Assembly (NCBI GenBank): GCA_003244125.1
Contig: QHBL01000312.1
Coordinates: 1-9,673 of the forward strand
DNA from: Chthoniobacterales bacterium
Lineage (GTDB): Bacteria; Verrucomicrobiota; Verrucomicrobiae; Chthoniobacterales; UBA10450
DNA: 9,673 nucleotides
Direction: 5' to 3'
Shown piece after piece: positions 1-6,761 of the stretch. How positions within the stretch are numbered: the stretch's first letter is position 1; each line of letters opens with the position of its first letter. Both the position numbers and the translations under genes were made by a program. The notes under the pieces were generated by a model. That model was not told the origin of the DNA and did no database searches. It saw nothing but the letters and a program-made list of their open reading frames with translations.

Positions 1-24
1 GAAAAATCCCTGCCACGTTTCCCC

Positions 25-1008
25 TTAGTTCTGCGTTGGCGTGGCGCCGAGCGCAGGATTCGCTTCCGGTCCGGAGCGCGCGAGGCGATTGCCTTCCAGG
101 CTCCCGGAAGAGGCATTCGAGCAGAGCGCACCGTAGCGGTAGCAAGTGATGCACGCTTGATGACGCAGCCGGTAACCTTTCAGCGCATCGCGCATCGTGG
201 CTCCGAGCCGCGCGTCTGGTTGATCGACCAGGATCGGGCAAACATGCACGCCGCGATCGCTTACGATTCGGCTGTTGTGACAAAGAAGCTGCGTCTCATC
301 GTAGCCGGCCATCATCGCTTCGGTGACGAACTCGTATTTGCCGTAGCCATGGTCGCGCTTCGCTTCCTGGCCGATCTTGAGCGCGGGCAACAGCTTCATG
401 CGCGGCCGCGTGTAGCCGATCGCCGCGAGGCGCAATTTGAACTCGCGCAGGAACTCGTCGTCCTCGTGCATTTCCCACGAACGCATTGAAGTAATGATTG
501 GGAGAAAACCCGCGGCCACGAGCATGCGCACGCCGTTCATAGCCTGATCGAAAGTTCCGGGTCCGCGAATCGGATCGTTCGTCTCGGGTGAGAAACCATC
601 GATGCTCACACGCAGCTCGAGCGAATACGGTGACGCGTCGCGCATCCCGGCAAGACGCACAATTTTCTCTTCGGTGAAGCGTGTCGCATTCGTTAGCACC
701 GTCGCCGGACCGACGACGAGCGTGGCCTCCAGGATCTCGAAGATCTCGGGATTGATGAACGGCTCGCCGCCTGTGAAGTAGAACTCCTTCACGCCGTACT
801 GGACCGCTTCATCGAGGTAGGGTTTGAACTGCTGAAACTTCATCAAACCGAGCGTGTGGTTCTCCGGCGAACAGGAGATGAAGCAGTGATTGCAGCGCAG
901 GTTGCAAAGCGTTCCCGCGACTTGAAACCAGAGCGCATCGAGCGAACTCAACGGCAGAAAAGGCGCACGTTCCGCGTCTGGCGAAGTCGTTTCGATCAGC
1001 GTGGCCAT
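25..1008 (-). CDS. Radical SAM enzyme with C-terminal auxiliary-cluster cysteines
   Basis: Predicted cytoplasmic radical SAM enzyme of 327 residues. Cys35, Cys39 and Cys42 form the CX3CX2C motif that binds the 4Fe-4S cluster which cleaves S-adenosylmethionine; GGEP at 80-83 is the SAM-binding motif, and VSIDG at 134-138 is a typical strand of the barrel. The C-terminal part has Cys243, Cys257, Cys286, Cys289 and Cys296, spaced like a reduced SPASM/Twitch domain, so a second Fe-S cluster is likely. The frame is open up to 1221, but the ATG at 1008 is chosen because GAGGA lies 9 bases upstream and the residues before it are a shadow of the ATPase gene. It overlaps the end of the ATPase gene by 13 bases, so it is probably translationally coupled and last in the transport operon within this window. 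The reaction and substrate are unknown. No peptide precursor is visible beside it, though only 24 bases follow its stop. Confidence 0.9.
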   Translation of the reverse strand: MATLIETTSPDAERAPFLPLSSLDALWFQVAGTLCNLRCNHCFISCSPENHTLGLMKFQQFKPYLDEAVQYGVKEFYFTGGEPFINPEIFEILEATLVVGPATVLTNATRFTEEKIVRLAGMRDASPYSLELRVSIDGFSPETNDPIRGPGTFDQAMNGVRMLVAAGFLPIITSMRSWEMHEDDEFLREFKLRLAAIGYTRPRMKLLPALKIGQEAKRDHGYGKYEFVTEAMMAGYDETQLLCHNSRIVSDRGVHVCPILVDQPDARLGATMRDALKGYRLRHQACITCYRYGALCSNASSGSLEGNRLARSGPEANPALGATPTQN

Positions 1009-2021
1009 GTGGCAATTTCCTCGTGTTTCACCCGCACGAAGACCGGCGCGTTCAGCGCAATCGCAGTCCGATTCGCGGTATCGACGATGAGCGCTTCGCC
1101 GCCGGCACGCAGACGCAACCGCAGGCGATTGCCCAGGAAGATGGAAGCTTCCACCACGGCGGAGAAATCCGCATCCTCTTTCGCCACCAGCTCGAGCGCT
1201 TCCGGGCGGATCATGGCCCAACAGCTTGCGGCACGACCGGGTGGCGCGCCATTGGCGCTCACGAATGGGAGACGGACTTTTCCAGAAATCGCGTCCTGTT
1301 CGGTGGCGATCACGTTCGATTCACCGAGGAAATGGGCGACGAAGAGATTAGCTGGACGCAGGTAAAGATCGGCCGGCACGCCGCTCTGCTCGATCCGGCC
1401 TTCGTTCATGATGACCATCTCGTAGCCCAGACTCATCGCCTCGCTCTGGTCGTGTGTGACGTAAATCGTGGTCAGGGCCAGTTCGCCTAACAAGCGAAAC
1501 AATTCTGCGCGCAGGTCTTCGCGAAGCTTTGCATCAAGCGCGGAAAGCGGTTCGTCCATGAGCAGGAGGGCCGGGCGAATGGCGAGCGCTCTGGCCATGG
1601 CGACGCGTTGCTGCTCGCCGCCGGAGATTTCGCTGATGCGGCGATCAGCGAGATGTTCGATGCGAGTCAGTGCGAGCGTCTCTCGCGCGCGTGCGGCGCG
1701 CTCAGTCTGAGCAAGACCGCGGACGCGCAAACCGAACTCCACGTTTTTCTGGACTGTGAGATGCGGAAAGAGCGAATAATTCTGGAAGACCATGCCGAAG
1801 TCGCGTCGCTCCGCCGGCACGTTCGTGATGTCGCGGCCGTGGAGAAAAACCGCGCCGCCGTCCGCCTGCTTCAATCCCGCGATGAGCGCGAGCACCGTGC
1901 TCTTGCCCGAGCCGCTCGGACCAAGAATGGTCGTGATTTTTCCTTCCGCGAACGAATGGCTGAAATCCGCGACCGCGTGACGCGTCCCGTAGCGTTTCTG
2001 CAAGGCGCGGACTTCCAGCAT
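996..2021 (-). CDS. ABC transporter ATP-binding protein (PotA/FbpC/PhnT-like, TOBE domain)
   Basis: ATPase of 341 residues that powers the two permeases encoded just upstream. All nucleotide-binding motifs are intact: Walker A GPSGSGKST at 34-42, Q-loop Gln80, signature ISGGEQQR at 132-139, Walker B ending in MDEP at 155-158, D-loop SALD at 160-163 and H-loop His190. Residues from about 235 to the end form a TOBE-like regulatory domain, as in importers for polyamines, ferric iron, sulfate, thiamine and aminoethylphosphonate. The start is the ATG at 2021, where the domain begins (MLEVRAL); the frame runs further upstream only as a shadow of the permease gene. It starts 4 bases after the upstream permease stop and has no clear Shine-Dalgarno site, so translation is probably coupled. 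The ATPase alone does not reveal the substrate. Confidence 0.95.
   Translation of the reverse strand: MLEVRALQKRYGTRHAVADFSHSFAEGKITTILGPSGSGKSTVLALIAGLKQADGGAVFLHGRDITNVPAERRDFGMVFQNYSLFPHLTVQKNVEFGLRVRGLAQTERAARARETLALTRIEHLADRRISEISGGEQQRVAMARALAIRPALLLMDEPLSALDAKLREDLRAELFRLLGELALTTIYVTHDQSEAMSLGYEMVIMNEGRIEQSGVPADLYLRPANLFVAHFLGESNVIATEQDAISGKVRLPFVSANGAPPGRAASCWAMIRPEALELVAKEDADFSAVVEASIFLGNRLRLRLRAGGEALIVDTANRTAIALNAPVFVRVKHEEIATWPR
1018..1022 (-). promoter_or_regulatory. Shine-Dalgarno site of the radical SAM gene
   Basis: GAGGA on the minus strand, 9 bases before the ATG at 1008 and inside the last codons of the ATPase gene. It decides the start in favour of 1008 over the longer open frame reaching 1221. 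Confidence 0.6.
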
Positions 2022-2025
2022 GTCG

Positions 2026-2850
2026 TTAGGCCGCTTGCTCCAGGTGAGTGAATTCGCGCCCACCGAACCATTGAAGCGCGAGCAGCACCGGGATGATGAC
2101 GCCGAGGAAGATGGTGGTTGCCGCGCTCGACACAGCAAAGCTGTTCGAGGTGTAGGTGGCGTAAAGCGCTGCGGGATACGTCTGATGCAGCGGCGTGTTC
2201 AACAGAAAGCTGACATTGAATTCGCCCCAGGAAATCGCAAAGACGAGAAGCGACCCGACGACAAGGCTGTGGCGCAGGTTCGGGATGACGACTAAGACCA
2301 ACTGGTGCCAGGGATTCGCGCCGAGGCTGCGCGCCGCGCTTTGCAAGCGCTCCAAGTCGAAGCTGCGCAAGGCGTTCACCACTACGCGAAGCATGAGCGG
2401 GATGGTGTAGAGCACGTGGCCGCAAAGGATGAGCCACCATTGGCCCCGGACGATTGCGTACGCCTGAATCAGCCCGATGGACAATGCGATCCCGGGAATC
2501 GAAAGAGGCAGCAGTGCCACCTCTTCCAGAAGCCGGCTCAACCACGAATCCGAGCGGACAATGACATATGCGGCAGGGACGCTGACGAGGATGCAAACAA
2601 CTACCGAAAGGACGGCAAGGAGCAGGCTGAATTGCAGGGAACGCCCGTAGAGGCGCAAGATATAGCCGAACCAGCTTTGCGCTAAGAAACCTCGACCGGC
2701 CTCAGTCGCCCAGCGCTCGCTGGAAACGCCGAGTAGCGAAGGATCGACGAACGCGCCGACAAGCACCACGAGCACGGGAGCAGCCACGACGAGGAGCAGC
2801 GCCCACGTGATAAAATGCAAAGCGAGAATACCGCCGCGGTTGGCTTTCAT
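2026..2850 (-). CDS. ABC transporter permease, second subunit (MetI/BPD type)
   Basis: Inner-membrane channel subunit of 274 residues. Hydrophobic segments lie at about 8-35, 73-98, 107-131, 136-160, 193-215 and 240-263. The cytoplasmic coupling loop that docks on the ATPase is seen at 166-190 (LQSAARSLGA core), the EAA motif of binding-protein-dependent transport permeases. The start is the ATG at 2850, with AAAGGG ending 7 bases upstream; the much longer open frame reaching 3642 is out-of-frame translation of the first permease gene. ATG and the preceding gene's TGA share the tetranucleotide ATGA (4-base overlap), a sign of coupled translation and equal subunit output. Length and topology match PotC/PhnV/FbpB-half type subunits. 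Confidence 0.93.
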   Translation of the reverse strand: MKANRGGILALHFITWALLLVVAAPVLVVLVGAFVDPSLLGVSSERWATEAGRGFLAQSWFGYILRLYGRSLQFSLLLAVLSVVVCILVSVPAAYVIVRSDSWLSRLLEEVALLPLSIPGIALSIGLIQAYAIVRGQWWLILCGHVLYTIPLMLRVVVNALRSFDLERLQSAARSLGANPWHQLVLVVIPNLRHSLVVGSLLVFAISWGEFNVSFLLNTPLHQTYPAALYATYTSNSFAVSSAATTIFLGVIIPVLLALQWFGGREFTHLEQAA

Positions 2851-3704
2851 GCGGTCGCCCTTTCCCCAGCGCCAATCAGACGCACAGAGTAGTTGATGAG
2901 GAATGCAAGCAGCACCAGCGCGATCGACATCGCGGCCATGAGCCCTCGGTTCCCATAGCCGATGACCTGCTGAAAAATCTCCAGTGGCAGAACGGAGAAA
3001 CGTTTGGAGAGAATCAAAGCGACACCGAACGAGCCTAACGAGACGGTGAAAGTGACGGCGAAGGTGGAAACGAGCGGCCGCCAGATGAGCGGCAGGATGA
3101 GGAGGCGCAGGCGTTGCCAGACTCCCGCGCCTAAGGAGCGCGCCGCCACGCTGAGTTGCGGATCGAACTTCCGCAAAGCGGCTTCGAGTGTCAGAGTGGC
3201 GCGCGGAATCTCGAAGTAGAGATAAGCGAGCACCAGGCCGCCGAGCCGATAAGCCCAGCCCGCCGTGTAGTCGGTGCCGGTGAGTCGCTCGAGTAGTTGC
3301 GGCACGGCGCCGATGCGCCCGAGCATGATGACAGCGAGGAAGCCGACAATGATGCCGGAGAATGACATGGGCAGGGTGAAGATCGCGCGCACGAGGCGTT
3401 TGCCGGGGAAAGTCTCGTTCGCAAAAACCCATGCAGGAGCGAGGCAGACGAGAGTTGAAACAGAGGCTACGAGCGCACTCAGGATGATGGAATGGAAAAG
3501 CGCGCGGCGATAGGTTGGCTCGGTGAAGAGAAGAAGGTAGTTGTCGAGGTCGAAGCCCGAGGCGCTGCGAAGGCTGCGCGAGAACAACAGGCAGAGCGGA
3601 TACAGTAGAAAAAGCGCAAGGACGATGACGAGCGGGAGACACAGCGCCATTTTGCGCACGGTCGCGTGCGGTTCCCGGAACTGCTCATCGCGCGCCTTCT
3701 CCAC
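2847..3704 (-). CDS. ABC transporter permease, first subunit (GTG start)
   Basis: Inner-membrane channel subunit of 285 residues. A short charged N-terminus precedes hydrophobic segments at about 20-41, 70-95, 104-128, 150-168, 210-232 and 255-277. The EAA coupling loop is at about 182-206 (LSVAARSLGA core). I chose the GTG at 3704: it shares one base with the stop codon of the binding-protein gene (TAGTG), AAGGAG lies 11 bases upstream inside that gene, and it gives a normal basic cytoplasmic tail. The first ATG, at 3650, would begin directly at the first membrane helix and lose the Arg-Lys pair that should set its orientation. It pairs with the second permease as a heterodimer. The two are only distantly similar outside the coupling loop, as in PhnU/PhnV or PotB/PotC. 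Confidence 0.88.
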   Translation of the reverse strand: MEKARDEQFREPHATVRKMALCLPLVIVLALFLLYPLCLLFSRSLRSASGFDLDNYLLLFTEPTYRRALFHSIILSALVASVSTLVCLAPAWVFANETFPGKRLVRAIFTLPMSFSGIIVGFLAVIMLGRIGAVPQLLERLTGTDYTAGWAYRLGGLVLAYLYFEIPRATLTLEAALRKFDPQLSVAARSLGAGVWQRLRLLILPLIWRPLVSTFAVTFTVSLGSFGVALILSKRFSVLPLEIFQQVIGYGNRGLMAAMSIALVLLAFLINYSVRLIGAGERATA

Positions 3705-4702
3705 TACCGCTTGATCTCCTTGCTCCAGCGCGCTTTCACGGCGTCGGCTCGTGCGGCCATCTCGGCGAGCGGTAGCATCTTCGCTTTGGCGTAGGCGGTG
3801 TCGGGCGGGAATTGCTTCTGCAGTTCCTCGCCTAGATCGACTTTCATCACCGGCCGGAAGAATGATTGCGCCATCAGCTTCTGCGCATTGTCGCCCAGGC
3901 ACCAATCGAGATATTTCTTCGTCTCCTCAGGATGCGGCGCGCCTGCCACCATCGCCATCACCAGCGGCATGACGATCGTGCCTTCACTCGCAATTACCGT
4001 CTCGATCGGCGCTTTATCGACCCATTGCGCCTTCAGACCATTTCCGTCAGCGTTAATCCAGATCGGGACTTCACCGCGGAGAAGATCATTGTAGCTGTTC
4101 TCCTTCGCGTAGTTAATAACGTTCGCGTCAAGCTTCTTAAGGTAACCGAAGCCGGCGTTCATGTCCGCGCCGCCGCCCAGCAGTGCGTTGATACCATAAA
4201 CGAAAGTAAATCCCGTACCTTGAACGGTAGGATCATCATAGACCACCATGCCCTTGTAGTCCGACTTAAGCAGATCTGCGAAAGAACGCGGGACCGGTTT
4301 TCCCTTGAGTGCGCTCCTATTCGCGAGAATGGCAATGTGCCCAGTATGAACAGTCCACCATTTGCCATCGGGATCTTTGAGATCGTCAGGAATTTTCTCC
4401 CAGCCTTTGGGTTTGTAAGACTCGTGCAAACCCTTTGTCGCCGCCTGATAGCCAATTGCTCCCGAGTAATAAGCGCAGTCGGCCTGCGGATTGGCCTTTT
4501 CCGCCTCGAGCGCAGCCATCGCGGCGGAGCTACCTTTCATGTCGGGAGGAACGCGCACGCCCGCCTCCTTCGCATAGGCTGCGGTAACGCCGCCCCAGTT
4601 CGCGTAGTTCGGAATGCAATCGTATTGGATGACAACCTTCTCTTGCGCAGACGCAATCGTAGTTAGAAGGGCGGCGGACAAAGTGAAGAGTGTTACTTTC
4701 AT
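3704..4702 (-). CDS. Periplasmic solute-binding protein of an ABC importer
   Basis: Binding protein of 332 residues that captures the substrate in the periplasm and delivers it to the permease pair. A Sec signal peptide spans 1-19 with likely cleavage after Ala-Ser-Ala19; there is no lipobox, so it should be soluble. The mature part reads as a type II periplasmic binding fold of the spermidine/iron/phosphonate superfamily: a GSSAAMAALEAE segment at 57-68 resembles the first ligand loop, DDPTVQGTG at 156-164 the hinge region, and YLDWCLGDNAQ at 264-274 the conserved C-terminal helix. I do not see the adjacent Tyr-Tyr pair used for ferric iron in FbpA-like proteins, so iron is not favoured. A small anionic organic ligand such as a phosphonate or sugar phosphate is possible but unproven. 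It starts 12 bases after the porin stop, with no clear Shine-Dalgarno site. Confidence 0.88.
   Translation of the reverse strand: MKVTLFTLSAALLTTIASAQEKVVIQYDCIPNYANWGGVTAAYAKEAGVRVPPDMKGSSAAMAALEAEKANPQADCAYYSGAIGYQAATKGLHESYKPKGWEKIPDDLKDPDGKWWTVHTGHIAILANRSALKGKPVPRSFADLLKSDYKGMVVYDDPTVQGTGFTFVYGINALLGGGADMNAGFGYLKKLDANVINYAKENSYNDLLRGEVPIWINADGNGLKAQWVDKAPIETVIASEGTIVMPLVMAMVAGAPHPEETKKYLDWCLGDNAQKLMAQSFFRPVMKVDLGEELQKQFPPDTAYAKAKMLPLAEMAARADAVKARWSKEIKR
3716..3721 (-). promoter_or_regulatory. Shine-Dalgarno site of the first permease gene
   Basis: AAGGAG on the minus strand, coding Lys-Glu near the end of the binding-protein gene, 11 bases before the GTG at 3704. It supports that GTG over the GTG at 3659 and the ATG at 3650, neither of which has such a site. 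Confidence 0.55.
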
Positions 4703-4714
4703 ATTGGCGGTTGG

Positions 4715-6004
4715 TTAGAGGTTCCAGACAAGAATTAGCTCGAAGCCGTCATCGTATTTAGCGGTGACGCCATTGCGGTTAGTCACGTCCCACTTCACGT
4801 ACTCGCCGTAGAAAGTGACGTTCTTCGTGAGCTGCAGCGTAACTCCAGTATCGAGGACGTATTGATGACCGCTGGGGTTATGATCCCAGCCGCGCGAGTA
4901 GTTAGCACGGAAGGTCGCCGGGCCGTATTTGTAAGCAATCCAGCCACGCAGGCTGTCGACTCGGTCACTCGGTCCACCGGAGACGTAGCGCGCCGGAGTC
5001 GTTACACCGAAGCCGTCGATGTATTCGCCCAAGACGCTAAGGTTCTTCCATGTCAGCGTCAGGTCTGTGCCAAAGGCGGAGCGCGAACTATCAGTCCTTT
5101 CTCGATCCGCCCCTTTGATTCCGCCGACAAGGGCGGACACACCCCATTGCAGTTTAACGTCATTGTTCAATTTCCAAGTAGGAATGACGCGGACAACGCC
5201 GGTGTTTCGCTCATTCAGTCCGCGTGTCGACTCAGCGTCTGCGTTCGGGATCGCTCCACTTACTTTATTGGATGCGAAAAAGAACTGCGCCACGGAATCG
5301 ATGGTGAAGCGATCCGAAAGCTTCCACGAATTTTCCCAACTAACTCCGTAGTCGGGATCGAACTTGTAGCCATCGAAGTAAGGAACGCCTTCCCACCAGG
5401 TCCCGTCCCAGGGAAGTCCAAATTGGGTTACAAGCTCGCCCGCCTTAAAGGTGCCGACGGATGTCCTGGCATAAGCATAGGCTTCGTAGAACCAGTAGGT
5501 ATCGTAGTAAAAGGCGCGTAGCTTGTCGTTTTCGTCATCGCGGAAACGGAACTGCACGTGCGCGCCGACTTCCTTGACGAGACCGTCGCCGAGAGTTAGC
5601 GCAGGGTCGACACCGATGTACCAATAGTAGGTGCCGCTTTCGGTCGGAACGCCGTAGCCGTTGCCGTAAATGCGTTCATCGCGATCGAGATGGAACCAGT
5701 GGTTCGCACCAATGGAAATTGGGAGGTGATATTCCTTCTTCCAAGCTTCTATCTTGTCGTAGGTCTTATCCCATGGGTCATCCTTTCCGAAGAGGAATTC
5801 GGAAAGAGTAGCCGAGCCATCGAAAGACGAAGGCGATGCCGAAGTATCCGGTGGCTTCTGTGGAGTGGCTGGCGCCAGTGTTGGAGGAGGTTTGATTGCA
5901 TCCTGGGCGTGAACCTCGTGCGGAACGCTGACTACGCAGCCAGCTAGAATGACCAAGTAATAGATTTGGCTGAAAGAAAGAAGTTTCTTGAATTGATGAA
6001 GCAT
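4715..6004 (-). CDS. Outer-membrane β-barrel, porin-like
   Basis: Protein of 429 residues, probably a specific outer-membrane channel feeding the adjacent ABC importer. A signal peptide covers about 1-33 (hydrophobic core 14-26, likely cut after Val-His-Ala33). A Pro-rich linker at 36-60 follows. From about 95 the sequence alternates polar and aromatic residues in amphipathic strands, rich in Tyr, Trp, Phe, Asp and Gly, and it ends in a strand closing with LVWNL. No TonB box or plug domain is seen, so simple diffusion is likelier than energised uptake. The ATG at 6004 is chosen because it directly precedes the signal peptide; the frame upstream to a TTG at 6082 adds only Arg-rich residues. 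Leu-Ala-Gly-Cys at 20-23 also fits a lipobox, leaving the processing route ambiguous. The barrel family was not identified. Confidence 0.8.
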   Translation of the reverse strand: MLHQFKKLLSFSQIYYLVILAGCVVSVPHEVHAQDAIKPPPTLAPATPQKPPDTSASPSSFDGSATLSEFLFGKDDPWDKTYDKIEAWKKEYHLPISIGANHWFHLDRDERIYGNGYGVPTESGTYYWYIGVDPALTLGDGLVKEVGAHVQFRFRDDENDKLRAFYYDTYWFYEAYAYARTSVGTFKAGELVTQFGLPWDGTWWEGVPYFDGYKFDPDYGVSWENSWKLSDRFTIDSVAQFFFASNKVSGAIPNADAESTRGLNERNTGVVRVIPTWKLNNDVKLQWGVSALVGGIKGADRERTDSSRSAFGTDLTLTWKNLSVLGEYIDGFGVTTPARYVSGGPSDRVDSLRGWIAYKYGPATFRANYSRGWDHNPSGHQYVLDTGVTLQLTKNVTFYGEYVKWDVTNRNGVTAKYDDGFELILVWNL

Positions 6005-6022
6005 GGTGAAGGTGAGTAGACA

Positions 6023-6037
6023 CGGCGCAATGCGCCG
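6023..6037. repeat. Inverted repeat just upstream of the porin gene
   Basis: Perfect 7-base inverted repeat CGGCGCA / TGCGCCG around a single central base, ending 18 bases before the porin ATG. As RNA it would form a 6-bp GC hairpin with a 3-base loop; as DNA it could be an operator. No T-run follows in either direction, so it is not an intrinsic terminator. Confidence 0.6.
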
Positions 6038-6059
6038 CGATCGAAAAGCAGGACGGAAT

Positions 6060-6079
6060 CTCGCGCGGATGCGCGCGAG
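6060..6079. repeat. Inverted repeat 7 bases after the DUF2064 gene
   Basis: Perfect 8-base inverted repeat CTCGCGCG / CGCGCGAG with a 4-base loop (GATG on the plus strand). It starts 7 bases after the stop codon of the DUF2064 gene. In the transcript it would be a very stable GC hairpin. No U-run follows, so mRNA processing, stabilisation, attenuation or protein binding are likelier than simple termination. Confidence 0.7.
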
Positions 6080-6086
6080 CAAGCAC

Positions 6087-6761
6087 TTAAGCCGCGCTGA
6101 CCGGCGGCGGCATTTGTCCGCGCTCGCGAACGCCTTGCGCGGCCAGATCTACGAACTGGATGAACTCGCGGGTCGCCCCACCGGCGAAGTCGAAGAGGAA
6201 TTCGGCCAATCGCGCGGCAGCTTCTCCTGTTTTGGCCAGAAGCTGAATATCTGCCCACGAATCGAGATCGTGTTTGACCGCGAGTAGAGAAATTTCTTCG
6301 CAACGAGCGCGGAGCTCCGCGCAATCGGTGTTTCGCTTCCAGCGAATACCGCGAAGCAAGGCGCGGTCAGCCGCACGAACGCCAATTAAGTAACACCCGC
6401 CGCGATGATCCGGGCCAAGAACAAGCCGCTTTTCGCGCAGTTGCTCGAAGGCAGCCACAACGTCCGCCGCGGAAAGCTCCGGACAATCACGCCCGATCGC
6501 GACGATCTCCTCGTAGCCGCGCGCGGCTAGCGTCTCGATCGCGTGCTCCAGTCGTTCGCCAAAGCTGGTTCCAGCTTGAGCATGAACGGACACGTCATCG
6601 ACGTGGGCCTCGCCATTCGTGAAGAGGTGCACATCTGCGCCGCGGATCGGCGCGGCGCGTTCATGCGCTCGGAATAGCTGCTGCGCCGGGCCGGGCAGAC
6701 GCCGGCGCGCGAGATCGAGGCCGAGATTGTCGGCAAAAACCAGAACCGCCCGTTTACGCAC
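6087..6761 (-). CDS. DUF2064 / TIGR04282-like glycosyl- or nucleotidyltransferase-fold protein
   Basis: Cytoplasmic protein of 224 residues resembling the DUF2064 family, a GT-A-like nucleotide-binding fold related to CofC/MobA-type transferases. Recognisable blocks are GERL at 68-71, IGRDCPELS at 89-97 (family usually GTDCP), GPDHRGGCYLIG at 116-127 (family usually DGGYYLIG), Trp141 and DLDSWADI at 165-172 (usually DVDTPEDL). The N-terminal PG-VKTRL element of the family is replaced by a different sequence, so the nucleotide site may be altered. TIGR04282 proteins have been labelled arsenosugar glycosyltransferases, but no arsenic gene is present here. The start is the GTG at 6761, which lacks a Shine-Dalgarno site; it is the only standard start codon near the family's usual N-terminus. 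The gene lies 82 bases before the porin and probably shares its transcript. The C-terminal 35 residues are not recognised. Confidence 0.75.
   Translation of the reverse strand: MRKRAVLVFADNLGLDLARRRLPGPAQQLFRAHERAAPIRGADVHLFTNGEAHVDDVSVHAQAGTSFGERLEHAIETLAARGYEEIVAIGRDCPELSAADVVAAFEQLREKRLVLGPDHRGGCYLIGVRAADRALLRGIRWKRNTDCAELRARCEEISLLAVKHDLDSWADIQLLAKTGEAAARLAEFLFDFAGGATREFIQFVDLAAQGVRERGQMPPPVSAA

Noticed and set aside
1..24. Ribosomally made peptide substrate for the radical SAM enzyme next to its gene.
   Set aside because: No small open frame with a leader-like sequence is visible beside it; only 24 bases lie downstream in the window, so a precursor outside cannot be excluded.
1009..1221. 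Long N-terminal extension of the radical SAM frame up to 1221.
   Set aside because: It lies wholly inside the ATPase gene in another frame, reads as Arg/Gly-rich shadow, and the ATG at 1008 has a good Shine-Dalgarno site and gives a normal N-terminus.
2851..3642. A 538-residue version of the second permease beginning at 3642.
   Set aside because: The first 264 codons are the first permease gene read out of frame (Arg/His-rich nonsense); the true start is the ATG at 2850 in the ATGA overlap.
3866..5521. Several plus-strand open frames of 200-270 residues antisense to the binding-protein and porin genes.
   Set aside because: They mirror well-supported minus-strand genes, have no coherent domains, and are what GC-rich coding DNA produces on its opposite strand.
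1..6761. Arsenosugar biosynthesis cluster, suggested by the DUF2064 resemblance plus a radical SAM enzyme.
   Set aside because: The radical SAM enzyme does not resemble ArsS, no methyltransferase or other arsenic gene is present, and most of the block is an importer.
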